This document shows positions 42,400 through 54,377 of a DNA stretch of 64,000 nucleotides, one piece after another. The position numbers and the translations under genes were made by a program. Positions within the stretch are counted from its first letter, which is position 1. Each line of letters starts with the position of its first letter. The notes below the pieces were generated by a model. That model did no database searches and was not told where the DNA came from. It was given only the letters and a program-made list of their open reading frames with translations. This DNA comes from Muscardinus avellanarius (Eukaryota > Chordata > Mammalia > Rodentia > Gliridae): positions 87,087,093 through 87,151,092 of the forward strand of contig OY726560.1 in the NCBI GenBank assembly GCA_963383645.1, given 5' to 3'.

Positions 42400-43448
42400 T
42401 TAGTTGTCTGTTGGATGGAAAATCTTGTTTCTCTGGTTCTGGTGTGTGTCACCTATTTCTTCTTTGTAGTTAATCTCTTTGAGTATTTTCTCTAGCGCTG
42501 GTTTTGAAGACATAAATTCCTTCAGTTTCTGTTTGTCATGGAAACTTCTTATTTTTCCATCTAATTTGATAGAAAGTTTTGCTGGGTAGGAAATTTTTGG
42601 CTGGAAGTTGTTTTCTTTCAGAGTTTGGAATATGTTACTCCAAGCCCTTCTGGCTCTCATGACTTGGTTTGGGAAGTCTGGAGTGATTCTAATTGGTTTG
42701 CCTCTGAATGTCACTTGGTCCTTTGTTTTTGTTGCCTTTAAGATTCTCTGCTTGGCTTCCACAATGGTCATTTTGACAATTATGTGGCGTGAAGATCCTC
42801 TTCTCCGATCCTGTCTAAAGGGAGTTCTATAAGTTTCCTAGATCTGTGTATCAACCTCTTGCTCTATGTTTGGAAAATTTTCTGCTATTACTTCCTTGAA
42901 GAGTTGTTGATCCCTTTGGTTTCACTTTCTTTTCCAATTATTTCAATTATTGTAGCTTTCAATTATTTCAATTATTGTAGCTTTATATGGTTTGAAATCA
43001 GCTAATATATATCTTCTAGCTTTGTTCTTTTTCAAGATCGTTTTGGGTATCTAGAGTCCATTAATTCCTCCTCTATTCCAATTATTCTTAGGTTAGCTCT
43101 CTTAAAATGGGCCCATATTTCTTCAATGTCAGATTCCTGTTGTCGGATATTTTTTTCTGTATTAGAAACTATGCGTTCATTTTTCGAATGATCATCTTCT
43201 AAGAGCAAGATTCTGTTCTCCATGTGGTCTAATCGGTTGTTCATGCTTTGAATTGAAGACTTTACTTCATTAATTGCATCCATTATCTCTTTTTCACTCT
43301 CTCTGAATTCTTTTCGAAGCACCTCTATTATTTCTACAGTTATTTTCCTGATTTGATCTTCTAGAAATCTCTGATTTTCTGTTTTATCGGATTCTGATGT
43401 TGTGGGGTTGTGGGCATTCATTGCTCCAGTGTTATTCCTCTTTCCCAT
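42400..43448 (-). pseudogene. Half-L1 ORF1 (copy 2), with inverted insertion
   Basis: Starts at ATG 43448 (MGKRNNTG) and is open through the coiled coil and the start of the RRM (NLRIIGIEE) to about 43069. There a ~132 bp insertion (42937-43068) adds foreign codons and a stop. Downstream the C-terminal domain (42771-42400, KATKTKDQVTFRG, NFQPKISYPAKLS) is open and ends with the family C-terminus. Confidence 0.9.
42937..43068 (+). other. Inverted piece of the element's own 3' module inserted in ORF1
   Basis: TGTAGCTTTATATGGTTTGA, CTTCTAGCTTTGTTCTTTTT and TCAAGATCGTTTTGGGTA match 27390-27470 (the antisense module in L1 sense) but stand on +, i.e. inverted with respect to this minus-strand element. 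A 24 bp direct repeat (AATTATTTCAATTATTGTAG...) opens the insert. Confidence 0.85.
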
Positions 43449-44194
43449 GATTTCGGAAGTTTGTGCCTTCTCTGGGTTCTTCCCTTGGGTCACTATGACT
43501 TCACTTAAGGTGCTCTGGAATTCGAGTCTGTGGTATCTCAGTTCCCACTACTCCTTTACTGGGTTGTATCACAGAGTCTCCAACCCAGGGAGTCGATAGA
43601 GGCTGCTTTAGACTATGGGGGGTGCCAGGTTGCACGTTCTCCTATGGTGTGATATCTCTGCCACCGCCCCTCCCCCACTGGGTCAAGTCCCAGGGAGTAC
43701 AGTACTGGGATTTCTCCTCTGTGGCCCGCAATTTGACTCACTGTTCTTGAGTATGCAGATGTAGCTGTACTGGACTCGGTGAATTCACTGCTGCTGCCGC
43801 CGGTGGCAATATGGTGCTGCTGTGACGCCCTCGGCCGTGAGGCTGGTGTATTTTTTCTTCTCTGGTTTTGAGTTCCACCCTGAGTTCCTGCAGCGTGTGC
43901 TGAGCTCAGCCACTGGGAGCTTTAGATGCTCCCTGCCCCGAAAGATCCCGCCTGGCTGTTCCGCAGTGGCTCACCTCGGCTTGCTGTAGCCGTTCAGTGA
44001 ATTCGCCGCTGCCTCCAGCAGTATGGCACTGCTGCTGCGTCCTCAGGCGTGAGGCCTGTGTATTTCCTCTGTGGCTCTGAGCTCTGTTCTCAGTCCGCTT
44101 TCTCTCTGGAGCCTGGTGATTTTTTTGTTTCTCTGGTGATGGTGTTTTCTGGCTATGAAAGGTGCTGATTTTGTGGTAATGGAGATTGGTTGTT

Positions 44195-44216
44195 AGCGGG
44201 GCTCTTAAGCCCCGCT
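44195..44216 (-). other. 5'UTR hairpin of half-L1 copy 2
   Basis: Same 9 bp stem (AGCGGGGCT / AGCCCCGCT) as in copies 1 and 3. Confidence 0.8.
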
Positions 44217-44240
44217 TTTCTCAGTCACCATCTTCCCGGA

Positions 44241-44256
44241 AGTAATACTATTTTTA
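44241..44256 (+). repeat. Target-site duplication of half-L1 copy 2, right
   Basis: AGTAATACTATTTTTA, identical to 41325-41340. Confidence 0.9.
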
Positions 44257-44663
44257 AACTGATTCTTTTTTAATGTATAACTAAATTTTCAATAATTCCT
44301 GATCATGCAACATCTTAAATTTGGTCATCAATTTTTTTTCAAGCTCCAGTTTTCAAAAACAGAGATTATGTCACAAAAGTTTTTTTTAGACTCCAACTAG
44401 TTCCTACAGACATGATAATGATCAGCTTAGTTTTATAAAGTAGTTTATCATGCAGAATTTTAGGCTTATGCATTAACATTTTATTCCCTTATCTGTATGC
44501 TTCATAAGTATAGAGCTGACTTCTTAAGTCCATCTAAAATAGTCTACCTCTAAGCTACACCCCCAGCCCATGAGAACCTCAGCAACTTACACTTTGTATT
44601 AAAAAAATAAGGCCTGGGTGAGGCTTAGATATAGAACACTATGAAGGTCAATCCCCAGAATCA

Positions 44664-44711
<48 letters not shown>

Positions 44712-44715
44712 TATT

Positions 44716-44749
<34 letters not shown>

Positions 44750-45135
44750 TATTATTTAACCAAAAACATCCCTTATTTTACATGTTTATTGAAGCATTCA
44801 CTTACATCAGTAAAAACATAGAAATATTTTTAACTCTCTGATTTGCAATCTAACTATATAACCATTTACTTTGTCACATTCCTAGAGTTTTGACGTGTGG
44901 GAGCTTATTTCTTTGGCCATAGCCCTATCACATGCAATTGCTTCTGCAATGCCCTGCTCCAGTCTTACAGTCAGCCACTTTTCCAGATTCTTTCCTGGCT
45001 AAATTGAAAGTGACTATGACAAATAATATATGAGCTCTCTCATTTTTACTAGGATGTCACTTCTAGGCCACGTGATGAAGAGCTACAAACATAGGTATAT
45101 GTACTTGCCCACATGACTATACATATTTTTTGTAT
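44257..45135. other. AT-rich sequence with ID fragment and CA arrays
   Basis: 44590-44664 (+) is a degenerate ID tail (AATAAGGCCTGGGTGAGGCT, GGTCAATCCCCAGAATC). It runs into CA arrays at 44665-44710 and 44721-44748 split by TTATTATTTA. The rest is unrecognised. Confidence 0.6.
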
Positions 45136-45145
45136 CTATCTGCCT

Positions 45146-45347
45146 TTTTTTTTTTTTTTTTTGGTGGTACTGGGGTTCCTGGAAGCCCTTCTACCTCCGG
45201 GCTACACTCCCAGACCTATTTTTTACATTTTCATTTTGGAAACAGGGTCTCCTAAACCAGCGCACGCGGCTGGCTTCGAACCTGTGCCATCCTCCTGTTT
45301 CTGCCTCCCAAGCGCGGGGATTACAAGCGTGCGCCACCACGCCCGGC
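45146..45347 (-). mobile_element. B1-dID SINE, younger subtype
   Basis: Poly(T), GGTGGTACTGGGGTTCCTGG, CTTCTACCTCCGGGCTACAC, GGAAACAGGGTCTCCTAAAC, GGCTTCGAACC (reverse B box) and GCGCCACCACGCCCGGCTC. Flanks share CTATCTGC followed by T-runs (left 45136, right 45348), a likely duplication. Confidence 0.9.
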
Positions 45348-45599
45348 TCTATCTGCGTTTTTATCTTTGTATTTATCTGCCTTTTTAAACCCATACATTA
45401 AGGTAAGTATAATTTTTTATTCTAGTCTCATAAGTTTTCTTCCAGCTTTTTGTTCCTTCTTAATTAGTTGTAACTTCTTTTAGAACTTTTAGAATGCAAG
45501 TTTTGATCTAACATTTTTAAAGATAGAATAGTCAGCTTATAATACTTGTTAAAATAGCATAACAGTGTCAATAGGTCTGAAAAATAATTTAACAATATT

Positions 45600-45946
45600 C
45601 AAATTTATCACTTTGCAAATTAGGAGCAGAAAGACACTTCCTTACCCTGATAGTAGGCATAAAAGAAAAGCCCACACTGCCATATTAAATTTGAACAATC
45701 GAGTACTCTCACAGGTTGGGAGAGAGCCTTGACTACTGTTTCAACACTGCATTGAGTTTCTAGCCAGTGTTATAAATTAAGAAAAGACTTTGACATTAGA
45801 AAGAAAACAATAAATATTTTATTAATAAGTAATATGAACATATGTACAAATCTAAAACATCTTTAAAAATCTTACTAAAAGTAAAATCTCATTAGAAAGA
45901 TATCCGGATACTGTGTCATTTTATTTATTTATTTATTTATGTACTT

Positions 45947-45995
<49 letters not shown>

Positions 45996-47165
45996 TATTG
46001 GGGGTGGAACCTAGGGGCTTTTCTATCTGCGGGCTATATTCCCAGACCTTTTTATACTTTATTTGGAAATGGTCTCACTAAGTTGCTGAGAGCCTCACTA
46101 AGTACCTGAGGCTGTCTTCAAACTTGGGCAATCAAATCCTCCTGTCTCAGTCTCCGAAGCGCTGAGATTACAAGAGAGCACCACGTCGCCCAGCTACAAT
46201 GTCATTTTATAAAAAGGTATTTTTTAACTAAAACATACAGTTGAGCATAGAACCTAATAAAAACTGTATAATTAGCAAAAAGAAATAATAAAATGTAGAG
46301 AAAGACAAGAAATTTTGTAGCAGAGTATAACACTAAAAATTACAAAACACTGATGAGGAAAAGAATACAAAAATAAATGGAGAGATACACTTTTTTCTTG
46401 ATATGAAGGAATCAATATTGAAGTAAAAATGTTCCCAAATTTTTATATGATTTAATAAAATGCCAATATAAGTTTTGATATTTTTTGTAAAAGTAAATAG
46501 CTTTATTCAAATTTTATATGGAAAGACAAAATTGATGTTGAATAACCAAAATGATTTTTAAAAGGACAAATGTCACTGGGAAACACTAATTTCAGAACAT
46601 ACCAAATACCCATAGTAAATAAGTCTTGGTATTATTAACAAAATATGGATATATAGATCAATAAATCTGTATATATTTTTATAGATGTTTTCTAAAAATT
46701 TATTGTTTACAAAAAAGAAGTCAAAGAAATTCCACAGAAAAAGAATAGCCTCTTAAAAAATGTGGTTAGAAAACTGAATACCTATATGGAAAAAAACAAG
46801 AAGACAAATTTTGAAACTTAATCCACTTCACATGTAGCCTTTAGCTCAAATTATATTATGTACTGAAATGTAAGCACTAAACTTAAGAACTTTAGGTAGT
46901 ATATATGGGAAATTTTTTAGTTTGTATCTTTGTTTGAAGGACAGGAAAATTATGTTAGGAAGGACATTTTGATCAAGCAGTAAAAAAAATCAATAAATTG
47001 AAGTTCATCTAAATTAAAAATGTGTCCTATTCAAAATGCATCACCAAAGAAAATGAAAAGAAAACCACTCACCAGGGAAATATATTTGAAAAACATATAT
47101 CTGATAAAAATAATTTACCCAGAATATATAAAAAGGCATCTAAAATTTAATAAAATACATTTAAG
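45600..47165 (+). mobile_element. Old decayed L1 ORF2, left part
   Basis: Sense ORF2 remnants in order: an RT segment at 45665-45780 (AGCCCACACTGCCATATTAA), then AATGTGGTTAGAAAACTGAA, CAGGGAAATATATTTGAAAA and AATATATAAAAAGGCATCTA at 46740-47140. It is split by a SINE at 45994-46195 and continues past half-L1 copy 3 at 50092. Heavily decayed. Confidence 0.65.
45952..46195 (-). mobile_element. B1-dID-type SINE with (TG)n tail
   Basis: TG array (45952-45993) then GGTATTGGGGGTGGAACCTA, GCGGGCTATATTCCCAGACC, a linker and a head ending ACCACGTCGCCCAGCT. TGTCATTTTAT flanks both sides (about 45915 and 46200), a target-site duplication. Confidence 0.9.
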
Positions 47166-47167
47166 AA

Positions 47168-47243
47168 GAGGCTAGGGGCATTTCTTAGTGGTAGAAAATT
47201 TGTCTAGCATGAGGCCCTGGGATCAATCATCAGCATTAAAAAG
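47168..47243 (+). mobile_element. Stand-alone ID-type SINE, diverged
   Basis: GGCTAGGGGCATTTCTTAGT, then TAGCATGAGGCCCTGGGATC and CATCAGCATTAAAAAG. This is the classic ID order (lead, GTCTAGCATG, end) rather than the composite's tail. Confidence 0.7.
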
Positions 47244-47286
47244 AAGACAATGGGGAAAAAAATAAACTGAAGGATCCTATTTTTTT

Positions 47287-47303
47287 AGAAAAAAGAATTA
47301 AAA
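47287..47303 (+). repeat. Target-site duplication of half-L1 copy 3, left
   Basis: AGAAAAAAGAATTAAAA, identical to 50075-50091. It lies in the old L1. Confidence 0.9.
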
Positions 47304-47311
47304 CTTCCGGG

Positions 47312-47319
47312 AAGATGGC
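47312..47319 (+). promoter_or_regulatory. YY1-type site at half-L1 copy 3 5' end
   Basis: AAGATGGC 9 nt into the element, as in the full-length L1s. It suggests the half-L1 keeps the L1 promoter. Confidence 0.55.
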
Positions 47320-47329
47320 GACCGAGAAA

Positions 47330-47351
47330 AGCGGGGCTTAAGAGCCCCGCT
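47330..47351 (+). other. 5'UTR hairpin of half-L1 copy 3
   Basis: AGCGGGGCT, TAAG, AGCCCCGCT. Perfect 9 bp stem. Confidence 0.8.
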
Positions 47352-48077
47352 AACAACAAATCTCCATTACCACAAAATCAGCGCCTTTCATAGCCAGAAA
47401 ACATCATCACCAGTGAAACAAAAAATCACCAGGCTCCAGAGAGAAAGCGGACTGAGAACAGAGCCACAGAGGAGATACACCGGCCTCGCGCCCGAGGACG
47501 CGGCAAACGCGGCAGCAGAGCCATACTGCCGGTGGCGGCGAATTCACCAGACGGGCACAGCAAGCCGAGGTGAGCCACTGTGGAACAGCTAGGCGAGATT
47601 TCTCCACGCAGAGAGCATCTACAGCTCCCAGTGGCCAAGCTCAGCACACGCTGCAGGGATTCAGAGTAGAAATCAAAATCAAGAAGAAAAACGCCAGCCC
47701 CACAGCCGAGGGAGTAGCAGCGGCGCCATATTGCTACCGGCGGCAGCAGCAGCGAATTCAGCGAGGCCAGTACAGCTACATCTGCGTACTCAAGAACAGT
47801 GAGTCAAATTGCGGGCCACAGAGGAGAAATCCCTGGGACTTGACCCAGTGGGGGAGGGGCGGTGGCCAAGATATCACACCATAGGAGAACGTGCAACCTG
47901 GCACCCCCCACAGTCTAAAGCAGCCTCTATCGACTCTCTGGGTCGGAGACTCTGTGATAAAACCCAGTAAAGGAGTAGTGGGGTCTGAGATACTACAGAC
48001 TCGAGAGCCAGAACACCTTAAGGGAAGTCATAGTGACCCAAGGGAAGAACCCAGAGAAGGCACAAACATCCGAAATC

Positions 48078-48994
48078 ATGGGAAAGAGGAATAATACTGG
48101 AGCAATGAATGCCCACAAGCCCACAACATCAGAACCCGATAAAACAGAAAATCAGAGATTTCTAGAAGATCAAATCAGGAAAATAACTGTAGAAATAATA
48201 GAGGTGCTTCGAAAAGAACTCAGAGAGAGCCAAAAAGAGATAAAGGATGCAATTAATGAAGTAAAGGCCTCAATTCAAAGCACAAACAACCGATTAGAAC
48301 ACATGGAGAACAGAATCTCGCTCTTAGAAGATGAGCAATCCAAAAATGAACTCATAGTTTCTAATCTAGAAAAAAAATCCGACAGCAGGAATCTGACATT
48401 GAAGAAATATGGGCCCATTTTAAGAGAGCTAACCTAAGAATAATTGTAATAGAGGAGGGAAAAGAAAGTGAAACCAAAGGGATCAACAATCTCTTCAAGG
48501 AAGTAATAGCAGAAAATTTTCCAAACATAGAGCAAGAGGTTGATACAAAGGTCCAGGAAACTTATAGAACTCCCTTTAGACAGGATCAGAGAAGAGGATC
48601 CCCACGCCACATAATTGTCAAAATGACCAATGTGGAAGCCAAGCAGAGAATCTTAAAGGCAACAAAAGCAAAGGGCCAAGTGACATTCAGAGGCAAACCA
48701 ATTAGAATCACTCCAGACTTCCAAAACCAAGTTATGAGAGCCAGAAGGGCTTGGAGTAACATATTCCCAATTCTGAAAGAAAACAACTTCCAGCCAAAAA
48801 TTTCCTACCCAGCAAAACTTTCTATCAAATTAGATGGAGAAATAAGAAGCTTCCATGACAAACAGAAACTGAAGGAATTTATGTCTTCAAAACCAGCACT
48901 AGAGAAAATACTCAAAGAGATTAACTACAAAGAAGAAATAGGTAACACACTCCAGAACTAGAGAAACAAGATTTTCCATCCAACAGACAACTAA
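48078..48994 (+). pseudogene. Half-L1 ORF1 (copy 3), one frameshift and one late stop
   Basis: ATG (MGKRNNTG) at 48078. It is open through the coiled coil to about 48375, where one base is missing in an A run (LEKK then out of frame). The RRM part and C-terminal domain follow in the other frame (48623 on: KMTNVEAKQRILKATK). A CAG-to-TAG change at 48959-48961 removes the last ten or so residues. Otherwise nearly identical to the open copy at 25867-26784. Confidence 0.9.
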
Positions 48995-49715
48995 GATTGG
49001 TTATCTGTGGAGATTCATTATTTATGTTAGTCTTTTACCTATCTCTAAAGGGTATTGTTTGCCTTTATTGTTGTTAATTTTTAGGATTTCTAGTTGGAAT
49101 ATTAATATACCTTCAGATATAGCATTTGGAAATATTTTATCCCATTCTATTAGTAACTGTTAAGTCTGTTTACATTGTCTTTGGATATACAATTTTTTTT
49201 TTAGGGAGTTTGTATACTCCTCTGTTGCCTGTGCCATTGAAATCATAACCAAGAAATCACTGCCAATTTCAATGTTTTGAGGTTTAATGACCCAGATTTT
49301 CTCCTAAAAGTTTATAGTCTTAAGATTTATATTTAGGTCTATTATCTATTTTGAGTTAATATTTGTATATGGGATTAGGTAAGGGTCCAATTTTATTCTT
49401 TTCCATGTAATTATTATTTTTCAACAATATTTAGTTAAAAGATTTTTATTTCCACCACCAAATGTTCGTGGAAACCTTGTCAAAAATAACTTGACAATAT
49501 AGGGAAGAATTTAGCTCTAGGCTTTTATTTAACTCCAATGGTTTATATATCTGCCTTTAGAATAGTACTACACTGTTTCAATTATTGTAGCTTTATATGG
49601 TTTGAAATCAGAAAATATATATCTTCTAGCTTTGTTCTTTTTCAAGATCGTTTTGGGTACCTAGACTCCATATTCCATATTAGGATAGATTTTTTTCTGA
49701 AAAATAAATATATAA
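48995..49715 (+). other. Antisense L1 ORF2 module (copy 3)
   Basis: Same module as at 26785-27530, starting directly after the TAA of ORF1 (CTAAGATTGGTTATCTGTGG). The junction is the same base as in copies 1 and 2. Confidence 0.85.
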
Positions 49716-50074
49716 ATATATGATAGTTTCACCTAAAAAATAGAAAAAAATATTCTGTGGTAAGAAAGAAAGCAAAAAGAAATATTGAAATGTTATCTTT
49801 AAGTCATCAAAAGCTTGGTATCAGACAAATGAAACTGTTATGTGAGATTATCATTTTTAATTTTAGATAAATTGCCATAATACTAGATGTCAACTACTAA
49901 GCCAAGCATGGAAGGGAGGGATAGGGAGAGAATGGAGTGGGGATTGGGTGGGGGCTGACTGGGAAAAGTGTGCATGTATGTCTACAAAAGTATGTATCCT
50001 ACTATGATGTATGAATACAGTGCACCAATAAAAAAAAAGAAAAAAAAAGAAATAAATTTGTGCCACAAAAAAAA

Positions 50075-50091
50075 AGAAAAAAGAATTAAAA
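50075..50091 (+). repeat. Target-site duplication of half-L1 copy 3, right
   Basis: AGAAAAAAGAATTAAAA, identical to 47287-47303. Confidence 0.9.
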
Positions 50092-50670
50092 TAATCAAAT
50101 TTTAAGATTAGGTGCAAATTTGCAAAGAAACTTAAAAAATGAGCTATCCCAACAATAATCAACAATAAAAAGTATTGCCCACAATTTAACTTCAGACACA
50201 TGCCTAGCCTCCAGAATGACTAAAATCCAAATGACAGAAAAACCAAGTATCAGGGGCAATATGAAACAGTTGTTGAAGCTTTTATATGTAACTAGTGGTA
50301 ACATGATCTTTGCCATGTATTTTGCAAACTATTTAATTAACTTCTCATAAAAATTGATTATACAACTAATTCTTGCAGCTGCTTACTTAAAATAAATAAA
50401 AACATCTGACCACACAAATATTACCACTTGTGTATAAAAATTATAATAGTCATCAACTAGAAAATAAAATCCAAATGTTCACCACTAGGCAATAGATTAA
50501 TGAGTCAAGGCTCACCTGAGCCTGCAGTTGGAACCCCTCCCTGACAAGAAGAATAAACAACAGAAAGCATCACAGCAAAATGCATGATACACTGATGTTA
50601 TTTTTTTGGATAAAGAAGACAGATGTACTGTCCACACTCTGTGTGATTTCACTTTAAATAAAGTCTAGAA
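50092..50670 (+). mobile_element. Old decayed L1, right part (3' end)
   Basis: Continues the L1 of 45600-47165: TTTGCAAAGAAACTTAAAAA, CCAGAATGACTAAAATCCAA, and a 3' part ending with TTTAAATAAAGTCTAG near 50668. Confidence 0.6.
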
Positions 50671-50845
50671 AAGAAAAATCTCTTCCATATTTATTTTATC
50701 CAGCTCAGCTTTAGCAGGGAGCCAGGTTTTTTGAGGGTCTTTGAAAAAATACCAGTTTTGGGATGGTGCAAATATTGTAATTTTTGGTGTAAAAATGCCA
50801 TCAATATCATTTAAAAGGTAAAAATTAAGAAGGACGTTATGATCC
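50671..50845. other. Unrecognised sequence
   Basis: Nothing recognised. Confidence 0.4.
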
Positions 50846-50955
50846 ACATCTTTAGAGCCAGCTACTCAGGAGGCTGAGGCTGGAGGGTTGAATGAGCTCA
50901 GGCACTGTAGACCAACCCAGGGAATATTGTGAGACTGTGTTTTAAGAAAACAAAA
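50846..50955 (+). mobile_element. Old 7SL-derived monomer fragment (B1/FLAM-like)
   Basis: CCAGCTACTCAGGAGGCTGA and GAGACTGTGTTTTAAGAAAA match the 7SL-derived SINE core, without an ID tail. More diverged than the composite SINEs. Confidence 0.55.
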
Positions 50956-51189
50956 AGAGAAAAGTAAAAATTACAACATGTAAATTATATATGAATAAAG
51001 ATGTCATAAATTTACCATTTTCTAAATACAGAAGAAACTTGAATGCAGTATTTCTTATTAATATAAATCAATATAAAGCTCTACATAGCTCCAAACAAGT
51101 ATCATATCTATATAATATCCACACAAACCACAAACACACACACACACCTATAACAACACATATAAATAAAAACAGATTTTATGAATGTG

Positions 51190-51366
51190 TGTATGAAACT
51201 AGGGGTTGATCCCAAGGATACTGTACCACTTAGATATACCCCCAGAATTTTTTATATCTTATTTTGAAACATAATCTCACTAAGTTGCTTAGGCTGGCTT
51301 TGAATCTATGACCCTCATTTATAAACCTTCCTACTAAAATTATTGGTGTGTGCCATCAAGCCTGGC
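51190..51366 (-). mobile_element. B1-dID-type SINE, diverged
   Basis: Reverse complement: GGTTGATCCCAAGGATACTG, CTTAGATATACCCCCAG, TTTTGAAACATAATCTCACT, and a head ending TGCCATCAAGCCTGGCTC. Confidence 0.8.
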
Positions 51367-52089
51367 TCAACACAGATATACTTGTATATTAAAATGAAAT
51401 TAATTCAATTTTATACAAAAGTTTCTACTTTTCTATTAATTTGAGTGGTAGGTAAATCAAGCTTCCGAAGGTTCCTGTTAAGATGAAGCATCTACACATG
51501 ATGTACAGAACTTGCTGCTTCTTTCATACCTTGTAAATAAACAGCTTTGTGGTGGTGACACGTTTCTTACACCTGATTTCTTTACTGATTTCAATTAAAT
51601 CATTTTTGTTTCATTTTCTGTTTTTTTTTTTCCTATGGATTAAAGCCCTTCAACTTAAAAATGCTGGCACAATTCTAATGCAATGTGCTTTCAGTGAGTG
51701 GAATGAAAAGATGAGGTATTGTGATGCTGGGCTGAGACAGCACAAAAGGCACAAAATTCAAGAATGTTTCCTGTACCGACTTTGCCACCATGGTTTCCTA
51801 AGTTAGAGTTGAGACTGGGTCTTCCATATTTTGAAGTGAAGACTAAAGAAAAGGTCTTACCCTTTGTTCCCCATCTTTTTGGGGGACCTCATTATGCCTC
51901 TCTTCTAGTTTTGTGCTATTGGAAGCTTGTCAGGCATGCAAAGTGACCCACTGAAACCCTTTATTGCATTATCCCAAGACACAGGGCTGAGAACAGAGAA
52001 CTGAATCTTGATCTGCAGACTCACAGATCACTAAGTATTCAAATACTTTAAGGCTAAGAGAAATATTATTTTATCTATAAATGTCCTTA
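51367..52089. other. Unrecognised sequence
   Basis: No repeat recognised. Short frames around 51549-51946 (+) have no domain or splice pattern that I can support. Confidence 0.35.
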
Positions 52090-52161
52090 TTTTATTTTTA
52101 CTTTTTTATACTTTATTTGATGCATTATAGCCTCACAAAATAATGTGGTTCACAGTGATGG

Positions 52162-52216
<55 letters not shown>

Positions 52217-52600
52217 GCACTTGGTGGGCTTTCTCCTGGATCCCTTCCCACTCCCTCTTCCCCATACAAGATACTGAGATTAATATTGATATTCTCACAT
52301 ATGCAGAAGTCAGTAGAAATAATTCCTTCATTGATCCTCCCTCTCCACCTCCCTGCCTCCACTGGAGTTTCTCCTCCATTACCTGAAGTCCCGCTGGTAT
52401 CACAATTACTTCCTATCTTTCATATATGAGAGAAAAACATATGATCCTTCACTTTCTGTGACTGGCTAATCTCACTTAACATCATGTTCTCTGAGTCTTT
52501 GCGTCTTTCTGCAACTGCCATAATTTTGTTCTTTTATTTTATTCCTGAGTAGAATTTCACTGCATTTCTATCCCATAATTTCTAATTCCTGGAAAACAGT
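52090..52600 (-). mobile_element. Old L1 3' end
   Basis: On +, TATTTGATGCATTATAGCCT, the C-rich block CCCTCTCCACCTCCCTGCC and GGCTAATCTCACTTAACATC are the antisense L1 3'UTR and ORF2 end. A (TA)n array of about 25 units lies at 52163-52212. Confidence 0.65.
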
Positions 52601-54377
52601 CTCACTCTTGAAATATGGCATGAGAAAACATTTTTAAGTGCAGCACAACACCTATGTTTTTATGACCTGAATGTTTTGTCCCATCAACATGTGTATGTTG
52701 AAACCTAACCTTCAGAGTGATGGCTGTCAGTGGTGGGGGCTTTAGGAGGGGACTAGATCTTGGGAAGGATGCCCTTGTGAATGGGATCAGGGCCCTTCGA
52801 AGAAAACAGTAGAGAGCTGATCCCTTTCTCACGCTCCTCTCTACAGGAGGATAAACATCTGAAAATCTGGACATAGACTATGGGAATTTAGATATTTGTC
52901 CAAATATCTGGGCACTATGGCTCAGGCAAATTGATGTACAAAATTTCACCATTACAATGTAAAAATGTATAAAAAAACCAAACAATAAAAAGAATAAATG
53001 AAGAGTACAGGCATAGAACACCTGGGCTTTGCAAAGCATCCTCAAATCTAGCATAGACTCAGTTGCCTGCTGAAGAGTTCACTGTGACATCTGGTATGTG
53101 CCTGTGGTTTCAACTTAGAAATAAAGCCTTGAAGAGAGTGCAAGAGTACAGGAAAATGAAGAGGCTCCTGACTAACCTGTTGCCAGTGGTGGAAATATGT
53201 CCCAGCCTGGGTAATGGAGGCACTGACTCTAGTCTCCCGGATCATATGCTTATGCTCTGGGTAGGTAAATGCCAATTTTATCAATTTGGGATGCAATATT
53301 CCTTCTTGATTTTTCTTTCTGTATGTTCATCTCAAATAGAAAAAAAATAAAAATAAACTTCATAAGCATAATCAATTATAAAAATAAATATATCAACACA
53401 GGTATACAATATGCTACTCTATTTTTGTATATGTGCATTTGAATTAAATATAATTGTGAGATTCAAAGCGATACATTCATAAATGTACAATGCACTTGGT
53501 GCATTTCCTTCCATGTCTCACCCAGCTCTTCTTTCCTCTGCATATGTGATAGTAATATGCTCATTTAAAGCATGCACTACTTTTAAACAGCAACAACAAT
53601 AGAAATACAGATTGACTACATCATGGCATTGGGAATCTTTAATAATTTTGTTTATAGTTAAGAAAAGCAATTGGTAACCAACAAGACCATCACCATTGAA
53701 AACAAAGTTAGAGATTTGGAAGTAAACAAGGAAGAGCAGAGCTCCACTCTGTTGCTGTCACTAAATGGTAGTTCAAAACTATTCCCAGCTAGACTGTGGT
53801 CAGCACAGCCTCCCTCATGCCCACACGTGGTAAGTGCATGCTGAGAGCCTGATGGCTACTTTCTAATTCCACTTGAAAAGTGCATTTGCATCTTCATGTG
53901 AATGTGAGTAGAGTCAGTAGTTTAAGAATGTAAAAGGAACCCTCAGTGGACTGAAGTTAGGCCAATGCATTTTCTCTTGTTATTCAAGGAGCACCACAAA
54001 CATGGTGTCTTAAAACAGCAGCAATGCATGTTCGCATGGTTCCATTAGCTCAGGAGCCAGGCATGATTTAACTCAGTCCTCTTTCAGGCTCACAAGAGAA
54101 ATCACATAATTGGCTGAAACTGTGATTTCCTTTGAGGTTTAAGTCTTCTTCAAAGCACATGGCTATTAACAGAATTCATTTCCTTGTATTCACACAACTG
54201 ATGTTTTGAAATTACTGTAGTCCAGGACCCCCACATCCCATCTGCCATCTTTCAGAGACTGCTCATAGGCCCTTAGTACATCCTCTTCCTCAACTAGACT
54301 GTTCCTTTTGAGCCAGCAGGAGAATCAATCTTACTTCAAATCTCTCCAACCTATTTTAAGAGTTCTCTTGACTAAAC
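52601..54377. other. Mostly unrecognised, with old repeat remnants
   Basis: 52660-52870 (TGTATGTTGAAACCTAACCT, GAATGGGATCAGGGCCCTTC) resembles a medium-reiterated ancient mammalian repeat that I cannot name. 53113-53226 matches, in inverse orientation, 54504-54627. The rest is unrecognised. No gene supported. Confidence 0.4.

Larger units (their letters stand above)
41341..44240 (-). mobile_element. Half-L1 (ORF1-only L1 derivative), copy 2
   Basis: Same build as copy 1 on the minus strand: 5' end CTTCCGGGAAGATGGTGAC at about 44240, a hairpin at 44195-44216, a ~0.8 kb 5'UTR, ORF1 (43448-42400), no ORF2, the antisense module (42399 to about 41700) and the 3' end at about 41370 with a mixed poly(A). 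16 bp duplications flank it (the last 3 bp may overlap the element end). ORF1 carries a ~132 bp insertion. The YY1-type core reads AAGATGGT, one change from the other copies. Confidence 0.9.
47304..50074 (+). mobile_element. Half-L1 (ORF1-only L1 derivative), copy 3
   Basis: The most complete copy at the 5' end: CTTCCGGGAAGATGGCGACC, a hairpin at 47330-47351 and a ~0.77 kb 5'UTR. ORF1 (48078-48994) is followed directly by the antisense module (48995 to about 49715) and the shared 3' end with CACCAATAAAA near 50027. Tail: A-rich runs split by a short unrelated stretch (ATAAATTTGTGCCAC). 17 bp duplications flank it. It is very close to copies 1 and 2. Confidence 0.9.
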
